Source: Oscillospiraceae bacterium
GTDB taxonomy: Bacteria > Bacillota > Clostridia > WRCU01
Direction: 5' to 3'
DNA length: 6,484 nucleotides
Assembly (NCBI GenBank): GCA_009783805.1
Contig: WRCU01000089.1
Span: 1 to 6,484, forward strand
Both the position numbers and the translations under genes were made by a program. Under the pieces are notes generated by a model. The model was not told the origin of the DNA, did not search any database, and saw only the letters and a program-made list of their open reading frames with translations. Positions 1 through 6,484 of the stretch are shown one piece after another. Position 1 is the first letter of the stretch. Every line of letters starts with the position of its first letter.

Positions 1-759
1 GTCGCCTGAGGGGCCGCCCTTGCTTCCGGACTCCCCTTCCCCCTTTACGGAGACCGCCTGCCCGTCGTCTATGCCGGCCGGGATCTTCACCTTGATGCGC
101 GAGGCCGCCCTGACCTTGCCCTTGCCCCCACACTGCTTGCATGGGTCCGCAATGATGACGCCCTCACCTTTGCACTCATCGCACGCGCGGATGTTGCTGA
201 TCTGCCCGAACGGGGTGTTCTGCCTGTGCTGCACCTGGCCGGTGCCGCCGCACCGCTTGCACGCCTCGGGCTGGGTGCCCGGCTTGGCGCCGGTGCCCTT
301 GCATGCCTTGCATCCTTCCGTCCTGTTCAGGGAGATCTCCTTCTCGGTTCCGAAGACGGCCTCCTCGAACGTAAGCTCCATGGCGACGCGCAGGTCGGAT
401 CCCTTCTGTGGGCCCCCCCTGCGCTGCTGCCTGCCGCCGAAGCCCCCCATGCCGCCGAAGAAGGATTCGAATATGTCTGAGACCCCGCCGAAGTCGAAGC
501 CGAACCCACCGCCGCCCGCCTGCATGTTGGGATCGATGCCGGCGTGGCCGTACTGGTCGTACCTGGACCTCTTCTCAGGGTCGCTCAGGACCTCATAGGC
601 CTCGTTCACCTCCTTGAACTTGGCCTCGGCCACCTTGTCTCCCGTGTTCACGTCCGGATGGTACTTCTTCGCCTGGTTCCTGAAGGCCTTCTTTATGTCT
701 GCCTCCGAGGCGCCCTTCGCTATCCCGAGCACCTCATAGAGGTCCCTTTTTTCGGCCAT
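1..759 (-). CDS. dnaJ: Chaperone protein DnaJ (Hsp40), 5' part; runs off the left edge
   Basis: Co-chaperone that binds unfolded proteins, hands them to DnaK and stimulates DnaK ATP hydrolysis in the cytoplasm. The visible 253 codons are open with no stop and give the N-terminal two thirds of a protein usually near 370-390 residues. The J domain (about 1-70) carries the HPD motif at 34-36, needed to activate DnaK. A Gly/Phe-rich linker spans about 82-109. The zinc-binding region has all four CxxCxGxG repeats, starting at Cys150, Cys167, Cys193 and Cys207, so this is a type I DnaJ. The start of C-terminal domain I/II follows ([14 protein letters not shown], 221-234). The ATG at 759 has a GGGAG Shine-Dalgarno 8 bases upstream and lies 25 bases after the dnaK stop, so it is the last visible gene of the hrcA operon. 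No defects are seen in the visible part. Arginine is mostly AGG. Confidence 0.97.
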   Translation of the reverse strand, partial: MAEKRDLYEVLGIAKGASEADIKKAFRNQAKKYHPDVNTGDKVAEAKFKEVNEAYEVLSDPEKRSRYDQYGHAGIDPNMQAGGGGFGFDFGGVSDIFESFFGGMGGFGGRQQRRGGPQKGSDLRVAMELTFEEAVFGTEKEISLNRTEGCKACKGTGAKPGTQPEACKRCGGTGQVQHRQNTPFGQISNIRACDECKGEGVIIADPCKQCGGKGKVRAASRIKVKIPAGIDDGQAVSVKGEGESGSKGGPSGD

Positions 760-767
760 TTAGGCGT

Positions 768-772
768 CTCCC
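768..772 (-). promoter_or_regulatory. Ribosome binding site of dnaJ
   Basis: GGGAG on the minus strand, with 8 bases (ACGCCTAA) before the dnaJ ATG. It sits in the 25-base dnaK-dnaJ gap and supports the chosen dnaJ start. There is no room for a separate promoter in this gap, so dnaJ is co-transcribed with dnaK. Confidence 0.7.
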
Positions 773-784
773 ATCAACCCTTAG

Positions 785-2638
785 TCATCCTTGGTCTTTA
801 TCGTCCTCCACGACCGTGTAGTCCGCGTCCACCACGTCGCCCCCGCCGCCGGGATCGCCGCCTCCGAAACCCTGGCCGGCCGCCCCGTCCGCGCCGCCTG
901 GCGGAGGGCTCTGCTGGTACAGCTTGGAGGAGACCTCGTAGAAGTCCTTGGTCAAGACCTCGGCCGCGGACTTGATGGCCTCCGTCTCCCCCGCGGTGAG
1001 CGCCTCCTTCACCTTCGATACGCCGGCCTCCAGCCTCGCCTTATCCTCGTCGCCGATCTTATCCCCCGAGTCCTTGAGCGTCTTCTCCGCCTGATAGACC
1101 AAGGAGTCGGCCTCATTCCTGGCGTCGACCTCCTCGCGCCTCTTTTTGTCCTCGGCTGCGAACCTCTCCGCATCCTTGACGGCGGTCTCTATCTCCGAAT
1201 CGCTCAGGTTGGAGGATGCCGTGATCGTCACCTTCTGCTCGTTCCCCGTGCCCAAATCCTTGGCCGAGACGTTCACGATGCCGTTCGCGTCTATGTCGAA
1301 GGTGACCTCTATCTGCGGGGTCCCCCTCGGCGCGGGCGGTATGCCCGTCAATTGGAACTTGCCCAGGGTCTTGTTGTGCTGGGCCATCTCACGCTCGCCT
1401 TGCAGCACGTGGATCTCGACGCTGCTCTGCCCGTCCGCGGCCGTGGTGAACACCTGGCTCTTCTTCGTGGGTATGGTCGTGTTCCGCTCTATCAGCTTCG
1501 TCATGACTCCGCCCATGGTCTCCAGCCCCAGCGAGAGCGGGGTCACGTCCAGGAGCAGCAGGTCCTTGACCTCGCCGGTCAGCACGCCTGCCTGCACCGC
1601 GGCCCCGACCGCCACGCACTCGTCCGGGTTTATGCCTTTGAAAGGCTCCTTGCCTATGTACTTCTTGACCGCCTCTATGACCGCCGGTATGCGCGTGGAG
1701 CCGCCGACCAGGAGGATCTTGTCGATCTTGTCGGGGCTGAGCCCCGCGTCCTTCATGGCCTGCCTCGTGGGGCCCATGGTCTTCTCCACGAGGTCTGACG
1801 TCAGCTCGTCGAACTTGGACCTGGACAGGCCCACGTCCAGGTGCTTCGGGCCGGTGGCGTCGGCCGTGATGAACGGCAGGTTGATGTTCGAGGTCGGCAC
1901 CCCGGACAGCTCTATCTTGGCCTTCTCGGCTGCCTCCTTTATGCGCTGCATCGCCATCTTGTCGCCGCGTATGTCTATCCCGCTGTCCTTGCGGAACGAG
2001 TCGGTCACGTAGTCCATGACCCTCTGGTCGAAGTCGTCGCCGCCCAGGCGGTTGTTGCCGTTCGTCGCCATGACCTCGAACACGCCGTCGCCTATCTCCA
2101 GGATGGAGACGTCGAACGTGCCGCCGCCGAGGTCGTAGACCATGATCTTCTGGTCATGCTCCTTGTCCAGGCCGTAGGCGAGCGCCGCCGCCGTGGGCTC
2201 GTTCACTATCCTCAGCACCTCGAGGCCGGCTATCTTGCCCGCGTCCTTCGTGGCCTGCCTTTGCGCGTCGGAGAAATACGCCGGCACCGTGATCACGGCC
2301 TGCGTCACCGTCTCGCCGAGGTACGCCTCCGCCTCGACCTTCATCTTCTGGAGGACCATCCCGGATATCTCCTGGGGCGTGTAGCCCTTGTCGTCTATCC
2401 TGACCTTCCTGTCGGTCCCCATGTCGCGCTTGATGGACATGACGGTCCTGTCCGGGTTGGTGATGGCCTGCCTCTTGGCGACCTGGCCGACCAACCTCTC
2501 ACCGCCCTTCGTGAACGCCACGACCGAGGGCGTCGTCCTGTTGCCCTCCTGGTTCGCGATCACGACCGGGTTCCCGCCCTCCATCACCGCGACGCAGGAG
2601 TTAGTCGTGCCCAGGTCTATCCCTATGACTTTGCCCAT
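785..2638 (-). CDS. dnaK: Molecular chaperone DnaK (Hsp70)
   Basis: ATP-driven cytoplasmic chaperone that binds exposed hydrophobic stretches of unfolded proteins, cycling with DnaJ and GrpE. The 617 residues match the usual family length. The nucleotide-binding domain (about 1-358) shows IDLGTTNS at 7-14, [11 protein letters not shown] at 146-156, DLGGGTFD at 169-176 and VGGSTRIP at 311-318. The interdomain linker [13 protein letters not shown] is at 359-371. The substrate-binding beta domain and helical lid follow. The tail is Gly/Pro-rich and ends with the conserved acidic [12 protein letters not shown] signature. The segment between [14 protein letters not shown] (49-62) and YTPQEIS (86-92) is short: it lacks the insert of roughly two dozen residues found in proteobacterial DnaK, the form typical of Gram-positive lineages. 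The ATG start gives the canonical [12 protein letters not shown]. The gene lies 80 bases after grpE and 25 before dnaJ, and expression is expected to follow the CIRCE promoter upstream of hrcA. No key residue is missing. Confidence 0.99.
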   Translation of the reverse strand: MGKVIGIDLGTTNSCVAVMEGGNPVVIANQEGNRTTPSVVAFTKGGERLVGQVAKRQAITNPDRTVMSIKRDMGTDRKVRIDDKGYTPQEISGMVLQKMKVEAEAYLGETVTQAVITVPAYFSDAQRQATKDAGKIAGLEVLRIVNEPTAAALAYGLDKEHDQKIMVYDLGGGTFDVSILEIGDGVFEVMATNGNNRLGGDDFDQRVMDYVTDSFRKDSGIDIRGDKMAMQRIKEAAEKAKIELSGVPTSNINLPFITADATGPKHLDVGLSRSKFDELTSDLVEKTMGPTRQAMKDAGLSPDKIDKILLVGGSTRIPAVIEAVKKYIGKEPFKGINPDECVAVGAAVQAGVLTGEVKDLLLLDVTPLSLGLETMGGVMTKLIERNTTIPTKKSQVFTTAADGQSSVEIHVLQGEREMAQHNKTLGKFQLTGIPPAPRGTPQIEVTFDIDANGIVNVSAKDLGTGNEQKVTITASSNLSDSEIETAVKDAERFAAEDKKRREEVDARNEADSLVYQAEKTLKDSGDKIGDEDKARLEAGVSKVKEALTAGETEAIKSAAEVLTKDFYEVSSKLYQQSPPPGGADGAAGQGFGGGDPGGGGDVVDADYTVVEDDKDQG

Positions 2639-2647
2639 ACCAGCGTA

Positions 2648-2653
2648 CCCCCT
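2648..2653 (-). promoter_or_regulatory. Ribosome binding site of dnaK
   Basis: AGGGGG on the minus strand, 9 bases before the dnaK ATG (spacer TACGCTGGT). It differs from AGGAGG at one base. It supports the start that gives the canonical DnaK N-terminus. Confidence 0.65.
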
Positions 2654-2685
2654 AAAATTCGTTGTCCTTCCGCGTATATCCGTAA

Positions 2686-2701
2686 CGCCGGAATACCGGC
2701 G
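2686..2701 (-). other. GC-rich stem-loop in the grpE-dnaK gap
   Basis: On the minus strand CGCCGG-TATT-CCGGCG forms a perfect 6-bp hairpin with a 4-base loop, extendable by one G-T pair. It is not followed by a run of T (the next bases are TTACGGATAT), so it does not look like an intrinsic terminator, and dnaK must be reached by transcription anyway because the gap has no convincing promoter. It may be an mRNA processing or stability element that lets dnaK-dnaJ mRNA persist independently of hrcA-grpE. The structure is seen in the sequence; the role is inference. A 6-bp GC-rich stem can also occur by chance in DNA of this composition. Confidence 0.45.
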
Positions 2702-2718
2702 CCCAGCCTGTCAAAACC

Positions 2719-3357
2719 TTAGTTGGCGACCTTCACGAGCGAGTGCCTGAGCACCTTGTCGCCTAGCCTATACCCTTCCTTGAAGACCTCGACGACCACG
2801 CTCTCGCCGTAGGCTTCGTCGCTTACGTGCATGACCGCCTCATGCGACTCCGGGTCGAATCCCTTGTCGGTCGCTATCCTTTCCACCCCCATCTTGGCGA
2901 GCGTATCGGAGAAGCCCCGGTACACCATCTCCACGCCTTCCTTATATACCCTCAGGTCCCCCGGCATGTCCGCGGAGGCCGCAAGTCCCAGGTTGTCCAG
3001 TACGGGCAGGAACTCCCTGACCGCGTTCGCGGTGGCGAACGCGTACAGCGTCTCCCTCTCCTTCTCGCCCCTCTTCCTATGGTTCTCGAACTCCGCGGCC
3101 ATCCGCTGGAGCCTTTCCATCAGCTCCTCGCAGCGCCCCTCGGACTCCCTCAGCCTGGCCGCCAGATCGGCCGCCCGGCCATCCTGCCCCGAGCCGTCGG
3201 GAGCCTCGGCGCACGTCGCGGCGCCTCCGTCGCCTTCACCGCAACGGGCTTCACGGCCCATCCCTAGATCAGCCCCCGCGTCGGCCGAACGGCAGCCGCA
3301 TCCGCACGCATCGTCGGCGCATGCGCCTTCCTTCCTATCCCCTGCCAAGCCCGTCAT
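2719..3357 (-). CDS. grpE: Nucleotide exchange factor GrpE with a Cys-rich N-terminal tail
   Basis: Dimeric exchange factor that releases ADP from DnaK, often acting as a thermosensor. The 212-residue product has a low-complexity tail (1 to about 62), a charged coiled-coil region (about 63-120, including AAEFENHRKR) and a C-terminal beta wing with FDPESHEAVM (167-176) and EGYRLGDKVLR before the conserved end LVKVAN. The core is intact. The tail is unusual: instead of the typical Glu-rich stretch it has Cys13, Cys18, Cys20, Cys22, Cys39 and Cys49, with Cys76 in the helix, and uses CGT arginine codons rare in its neighbours. The ATG lies 6 bases after the hrcA stop, but the only G-rich element (AAGGGGGG) abuts it. 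A TTG at codon 4 (3348) has better spacing from that element, and ATG codon 33 (3261) is another possible start. Identity is certain; the exact start is not. Confidence 0.95.
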   Translation of the reverse strand: MTGLAGDRKEGACADDACGCGCRSADAGADLGMGREARCGEGDGGAATCAEAPDGSGQDGRAADLAARLRESEGRCEELMERLQRMAAEFENHRKRGEKERETLYAFATANAVREFLPVLDNLGLAASADMPGDLRVYKEGVEMVYRGFSDTLAKMGVERIATDKGFDPESHEAVMHVSDEAYGESVVVEVFKEGYRLGDKVLRHSLVKVAN

Positions 3358-3363
3358 CCCCCC

Positions 3364-4446
3364 TTAAGCCTCATCAGCCGCCTTGCCCCGCCCCGCCGGC
3401 CCGCCTTCCCCTGCGGCTCCCCCGCCGCCCAGCTCGTCGCCCAGCCTCTCCTTCACATTCCTCAGCATGGAGATGACCTTTGGATAGTCCATCCTGGTCG
3501 GCCCCATGACGCCGACGGACCCAACTATCACGTCCCCGACGGCGAACGCCGCGGTGACGACGCTGCAGTCCCTCATCCGCGACATCTCGCTCTCGCCGCC
3601 GATCGTGATGTTTATGTACCCTTCCTTCAAAAGCTTCGAAAGCAAGCCGGACAGCAAGGCCTTGTCGTCCATCAGCGAGAGGATCTCGCGCGCCTTGCCG
3701 ATGTCGTTGAATTCGGGGTACGCGAGGAGGTTCGCGGCCCCCTCCATGTGCAGCTCTGCGCTGCCCGCCTTGGCTATGCACGACGCCACGCCCCTGAGGA
3801 TGGGCAGCACGACCTCCTTCTCGGATCCGACCTCCGCCTCCAGCTCCAGTATGAGCGGCAGGTTTATCCGGCCGAACGGGACGTGGCTCAGCTTGGCGTT
3901 GAACACATTGGAGGCCTTGATGAGGAAGTCCGGCGTGGCCTGCCCCGGGATCGTGACTATCTCGCTGTTCACGGTTCCGGCGTTGTCCACCACTATGACG
4001 AGCGCCTTGCCCTTCTCCAGAGGCACCACCTGCACGGCCTTGAGGATGTTCTCGTCGGCGCCCGGCGTCACCGACATGGACGCGTAGCCCGTACGCCTTG
4101 CGATGACCCCCGTTATCCTGCGCAGCATGCGGCCCATCTCGCCGAAGCCGTGCCTCAGCGTGTCCGCGATCTCGCCCATCTCCTCGTCGGAGAGCTCCAC
4201 CGGGGTCATGAGCCTGTCGACGTACACCCTGTAGCCTTTGTCGGACGGCACCCTCCCGGAGGAGGTATGCGGCTGGGCCAGGTACCCCATCTCCTCGAGG
4301 TCGGCCATCTCGTTCCTGATCGTGGCCGAACTGAGGCCTATGGAGCCGCCCTTGGCTATGGACCTGGAACCGACGGGCTCCGCGCTCCCTATGTAGTCGT
4401 CGATGATCGCCTGTAGGATCCTCAGCTTCCTTTCGTCAAGGGCCAA
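3364..4446 (-). CDS. hrcA: Heat-inducible transcription repressor HrcA (TTG start preferred)
   Basis: Dimeric repressor that binds CIRCE and shuts off class I heat-shock genes; in B. subtilis its activity depends on GroEL, which links repression to chaperone load. From the TTG at 4446 the product is 360 residues. The N-terminal winged helix includes SSATIRNEMADLEEMGYL (39-56, recognition helix region) and wing HTSSGRVPS (60-68), followed by the GAF-like middle and C-terminal dimerisation regions. The open frame extends upstream to an ATG at 4512, but that start adds 22 residues encoded by CIRCE and flanking DNA and lies upstream of the predicted transcription start. The TTG gives the family-typical beginning (M)ALDERKLRILQAIIDDYI and has a GGGTGA element 7 bases upstream. 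The last 20 or so residues are a Gly/Ala-rich extension beyond the usual family end. The gene is autoregulated and followed after 6 bases by grpE. Confidence 0.93.
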   Translation of the reverse strand: MALDERKLRILQAIIDDYIGSAEPVGSRSIAKGGSIGLSSATIRNEMADLEEMGYLAQPHTSSGRVPSDKGYRVYVDRLMTPVELSDEEMGEIADTLRHGFGEMGRMLRRITGVIARRTGYASMSVTPGADENILKAVQVVPLEKGKALVIVVDNAGTVNSEIVTIPGQATPDFLIKASNVFNAKLSHVPFGRINLPLILELEAEVGSEKEVVLPILRGVASCIAKAGSAELHMEGAANLLAYPEFNDIGKAREILSLMDDKALLSGLLSKLLKEGYINITIGGESEMSRMRDCSVVTAAFAVGDVIVGSVGVMGPTRMDYPKVISMLRNVKERLGDELGGGGAAGEGGPAGRGKAADEA

Positions 4447-4453
4447 TGGAGGT

Positions 4454-4459
4454 TCACCC
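4454..4459 (-). promoter_or_regulatory. Ribosome binding site that decides the hrcA TTG start
   Basis: GGGTGA on the minus strand can pair with the UCACC part of the 16S 3' end and is 7 bases (ACCTCCA) from the TTG at 4446. It lies downstream of CIRCE, so it is present in the heat-shock transcript. A weak site with a TTG start would keep repressor synthesis low relative to the downstream chaperones; this last point is inference. Confidence 0.5.
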
Positions 4460-4468
4460 GATCCGTTG

Positions 4469-4495
4469 TTAGCACTCAACTCCGTTGAGTGCTGA
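4469..4495 (-). promoter_or_regulatory. CIRCE operator (HrcA binding site)
   Basis: Minus strand TCAGCACTC-N9-GAGTGCTAA. It matches the CIRCE consensus TTAGCACTC-N9-GAGTGCTAA at 17 of 18 arm positions, the exception being C for T at position 2. The inner part is a perfect 10-bp inverted repeat (AGCACTCAAC and GTTGAGTGCT) around a 3-base centre, longer than the consensus arms require. It begins about one base after the predicted transcription start, so bound HrcA would block RNA polymerase, and the transcript would carry the same sequence as a 5' hairpin. It coincides exactly with the last eight codons and the TAA stop of hemW. Confidence 0.97.
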
Positions 4496-5668
4496 TTGTT
4501 GGAATTTAACATCGCACTCCGGATTTGTCAACATGAATCGCGCGAGCGCGACGTTCGACAGGTCCATTCCCTTGGGGGTCAGGCGGTACGCCCCCGCGCG
4601 GGCCTCCATGAAGCCTTCCCCGACGTTCGCGGCCACCGCTTCGCCGAAGGCCTCCATGACGCCGACGCCGAACGCGCCGCGGAAGCGCGCCTCCGTCACG
4701 CCCTTGCCCATCCTGAGGCCCAGGACCATCATCTCCGCCATCCGTCCCGGCCCATCCAGGGTCTCCAGGACCTCCAGGCCATCCAGCCGCCCGCCCTCGG
4801 CGACGTACCGCGCCGGCGTCCTGGCGTCCCGCATCCTCTTGCCGCCCAGCAGCGAATGCGCCCCCGACCCTATACCCAAATAGTCCCCGCCCTCCCAATA
4901 GACGGCGTTGTGCGCGCACTCCCTGCCGGGCAGCGCGTAGTTTGATATCTCGTACCTGCGGAAACCGCGCTCGGCGAGCACGGCCGCGGCCAGGCCGTTC
5001 ATGTCCCTGTCGTCCTCGTCCGTGACCGTGGGGACGGCGCCGCGCCCGGCGTCCTCCCACATGGGCGTGCCGGGCTCCAGCTGCAGCCCGTAGCAGGAGA
5101 CGTGCGAAAGCCCGCTTCCGGCGAGCTCGCGGGCCGTCCCATAAACCATGCCGAAGGTCTGGCCGGGGACACCGTAGACCATGTCGGCTCCGACGTTGGC
5201 TATCCCCGATGCGAACGCCGCCATGAGCGCCCTCCTCGCCATGTCGGCCGTATGAGGCCTGCCGAGCGCCGCGAGGACCCCGTCGTCCAGCGACTGCACC
5301 CCCAGGCTCAGCCTGCTCACCCCCGCCGCCATCAACCCCTTGGCCTTGGCCGCGCCCAGCGATTCGGGGTTGGCCTCCACGGAGACCTCGGCCCCCGCGG
5401 CCAGGCTGAAGCGCGCGCGCACGCAGGAGAGCAGCGCGTCGACGGACCCGTCCGGCAACCGGCTCGGGGTGCCGCCCCCTATGTACACGGTGGGCACGGA
5501 CCGTCCCCCTACCAAGTCGGCCGCCTGCGCGAGCCCCGCTGCCAACGCGCCCAGGTATGCGGGGATGAGCGCGTCCAGCCCGGCGTATGAGGCGAAGTCG
5601 CAGTAGCGGCACTTGGACGCGCAGAAAGGGACGTGGACGTACAGCGAAACCGGCGGAAGGTTACCCAT
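4469..5668 (-). CDS. hemW: Radical SAM heme chaperone HemW
   Basis: Member of the HemN-like radical SAM family. HemW proteins bind a [4Fe-4S] cluster, SAM and heme and are thought to deliver heme to membrane targets; older annotations call them oxygen-independent coproporphyrinogen III oxidase. In 399 residues I see YVHVPFC followed by the CxxxCxxC cluster motif (Cys16, Cys20, Cys23) ending CDF. The fourth cysteine typical of true HemN is replaced by Phe25, which favours HemW. YIGGGTPS is at 62-69, YEISNYA at 239-245 and the family signature HNAVYW at 253-258. The usual end ([10 protein letters not shown]...ARF, 363-378) is followed by about 20 extra residues encoded by the hrcA promoter and CIRCE. 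The start overlaps the lepA stop by 8 bases (ATGGGTAA) with no clear Shine-Dalgarno, which suggests translational coupling. The start fits the family ([15 protein letters not shown]). Confidence 0.95.
   Translation of the reverse strand: MGNLPPVSLYVHVPFCASKCRYCDFASYAGLDALIPAYLGALAAGLAQAADLVGGRSVPTVYIGGGTPSRLPDGSVDALLSCVRARFSLAAGAEVSVEANPESLGAAKAKGLMAAGVSRLSLGVQSLDDGVLAALGRPHTADMARRALMAAFASGIANVGADMVYGVPGQTFGMVYGTARELAGSGLSHVSCYGLQLEPGTPMWEDAGRGAVPTVTDEDDRDMNGLAAAVLAERGFRRYEISNYALPGRECAHNAVYWEGGDYLGIGSGAHSLLGGKRMRDARTPARYVAEGGRLDGLEVLETLDGPGRMAEMMVLGLRMGKGVTEARFRGAFGVGVMEAFGEAVAANVGEGFMEARAGAYRLTPKGMDLSNVALARFMLTNPECDVKFQQSALNGVEC
4503..4531 (-). promoter_or_regulatory. Housekeeping-sigma promoter of the hrcA-grpE-dnaK-dnaJ operon
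   Basis: On the minus strand a perfect -35 TTGACA (4531-4526) is followed by a 17-base spacer and the -10 TAAATT (4508-4503; 4 of 6 matches). A TG dinucleotide one base before the -10 makes it an extended -10. The expected start is an A at 4496 or 4497, giving a leader of about 50 bases that begins with CIRCE. The whole promoter lies inside hemW codons. The motif fit and its position next to CIRCE support it strongly. Confidence 0.88.
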
Positions 5669-6484
5669 CCAGCTTGAGGACGCTCATGAAGGCCCCCTGC
5701 GGCACGATGACCGAACCGACCTGGCGCATCCTGCGCTTGCCTTCCTTCTGCTTCTCCAGGAGCTTCTTCTTGCGCGTCACGTCGCCGCCGTAGCACTTGC
5801 TGAGGACGTCCTTGCGGTAGGCCTTCACGGTCTCACGGGCTATGACCTTGCCGCCCGCGCAGGCCTGTATGGGTATCTCGAATTGGTGCCTGGGGATGAC
5901 GTCTTTCAACTTCTCGGCCATCTTCCTGCCCCTGGCGTATGCCCTTTCCTTATGGACGATGAACGAGAGGGCGTCCACCGGCTCCCCGTTCAGCAGGATG
6001 TCCAGCCTGACCAGGTCGGACTCGGCGTAGCCCGTGAGCTCGTAGTCGAGCGAGGCGTAGCCGCGCGTCCTGGACTTCAGCGCGTCGAAGAAGTCGTAGA
6101 TTATTTCGTTGAGCGGCAGCTCGTACGTGAGGATGACCCTCTTCTGGTCCATGTACGACATGTCGGCGTAGGTGCCGCGCCTTTCTTGGGCGAGCTCCAT
6201 TATGCTCCCGACGTACTCGGACGGGGTCAGTATCGAGGCCTTGACCATGGGCTCCCGCATCGAGCCTATCTCATCGGGCGTCGGCAGGTTCGCGGGGTTG
6301 TCGACCTCGACCTCCTCCCCGCCCTTGAGGGTCACCTTGTATATGACGTTGGGCGCGGTCGTGACCAGGTCCAGGTCGTACTCGCGCTCCAGGCGCTCCT
6401 GCACTATCTCCATGTGGAGCAGCCCGAGGAACCCGCACCGGAATCCCGAGCCCAGCGCCAAGGACGTCTCCGCCTCATATGAAA
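5661..6484 (-). CDS. lepA: Elongation factor 4 (LepA), C-terminal part; runs off the right edge
   Basis: Ribosome-binding GTPase related to EF-G, implicated in back-translocation or in ribosome assembly and initiation. Only the last 273 residues of a protein normally near 600 are present; the GTPase domain is outside the window. The frame stays open to the edge, reading [18 protein letters not shown], which matches the interior of LepA, so the TTG at 6461 is not a start. The visible part covers the EF-G domain V-like region ([20 protein letters not shown]) and the LepA-specific C-terminal domain, with [54 protein letters not shown] and the conserved end [19 protein letters not shown]. The stop TAA overlaps the hemW start by 8 bases. 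No defects are seen. Confidence 0.97.
   Translation of the reverse strand, partial: SYEAETSLALGSGFRCGFLGLLHMEIVQERLEREYDLDLVTTAPNVIYKVTLKGGEEVEVDNPANLPTPDEIGSMREPMVKASILTPSEYVGSIMELAQERRGTYADMSYMDQKRVILTYELPLNEIIYDFFDALKSRTRGYASLDYELTGYAESDLVRLDILLNGEPVDALSFIVHKERAYARGRKMAEKLKDVIPRHQFEIPIQACAGGKVIARETVKAYRKDVLSKCYGGDVTRKKKLLEKQKEGKRRMRQVGSVIVPQGAFMSVLKLDG

Noticed and set aside
747..752. A6 run at dnaJ codons 3-5 as a programmed frameshift site
   Set aside because: The phase does not give the A-AAA-AAG slippery heptamer in frame, and the dnaJ frame continues normally through the J domain.
791..1798. Long plus-strand open frame antisense to dnaK
   Set aside because: Shadow of a certain dnaK gene in GC-rich DNA. 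The translation is Arg/Leu/Gly/His-rich with no recognisable domain. The same holds for plus-strand frames at 1841-2722, 3748-4416, 5102-5590 and 5613-6482.
2709..2714. TTGACA just after the grpE stop as the -35 of a dnaK promoter
   Set aside because: At the correct 17-base spacing the -10 position falls on CCGGCG of the hairpin; neighbouring spacings also lack a -10-like hexamer.
2741..2746. GAGTGC core near the end of grpE as a second operator before dnaK
   Set aside because: It lies inside conserved GrpE codons (RHSL) with no matching 9-base arm at N9 spacing.
4514..4519. Extra CIRCE-like half-site GAGTGC inside the promoter spacer
   Set aside because: It has only the six-base core, is followed by GAT rather than TAA, and has no partner arm in the right order and spacing. 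It encodes part of hemW and is probably chance.
4506..5612. Long alternative-frame ORF on the minus strand within hemW
   Set aside because: An Arg/Gly-rich translation in another frame of a well-supported hemW; no family resemblance.
6459..6461. TTG as the start of a short LepA-like protein
   Set aside because: The frame is open upstream to the window edge and the upstream residues also match LepA, so this is an internal codon of a gene cut by the window.

Overview
The window is one housekeeping block with every gene on the minus strand. Read in the direction of transcription (right to left) it holds lepA (3' part), hemW, hrcA, grpE, dnaK and dnaJ (5' part). This is the class I heat-shock operon (hrcA-grpE-dnaK-dnaJ) with lepA and hemW directly upstream, an order well known from Bacillota such as Bacillus subtilis. 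There is no mobile element, CRISPR array, RNA gene or defence cassette, and I see no new multi-gene system. No stretch longer than 80 bases lacks a gene.

Organism: a GC-rich bacterium (roughly 60% GC by eye). DnaK lacks the segment of about two dozen residues that proteobacterial DnaKs carry in the first quarter of the ATPase domain. With HrcA/CIRCE control and the gene order, this points to a Bacillota-type lineage, probably clostridial. Codon choice is odd for such high GC: AGG dominates arginine in dnaK and dnaJ, and ATA is a common isoleucine codon. That leaves other AGG/ATA-rich phyla such as Synergistota open. I cannot name a genus.

Regulation is the most interesting part. A promoter (perfect TTGACA, 17-base spacer, extended TGn-TAAATT) and a CIRCE operator (TCAGCACTC-N9-GAGTGCTAA) lie entirely inside the last 20 codons plus the stop of hemW. 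CIRCE occupies exactly the last eight codons plus the TAA stop. The predicted transcript starts about one base before CIRCE. An hrcA start at the upstream ATG (position 4512) would therefore lie outside the heat-shock mRNA; a TTG at 4446 fits both transcript and protein family much better. HrcA would repress itself, GrpE, DnaK and DnaJ from this site. lepA and hemW overlap by 8 bases and probably come from an upstream promoter outside the window.

How the genes work together: DnaJ delivers unfolded clients to DnaK and stimulates its ATPase, GrpE exchanges the nucleotide, and HrcA senses folding load and controls the set. LepA (EF4) is a ribosomal GTPase and HemW a radical-SAM heme chaperone; both are conserved neighbours rather than parts of the chaperone machine. 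A second point worth following is a cysteine-rich N-terminal tail on GrpE, including a CxCxC motif.
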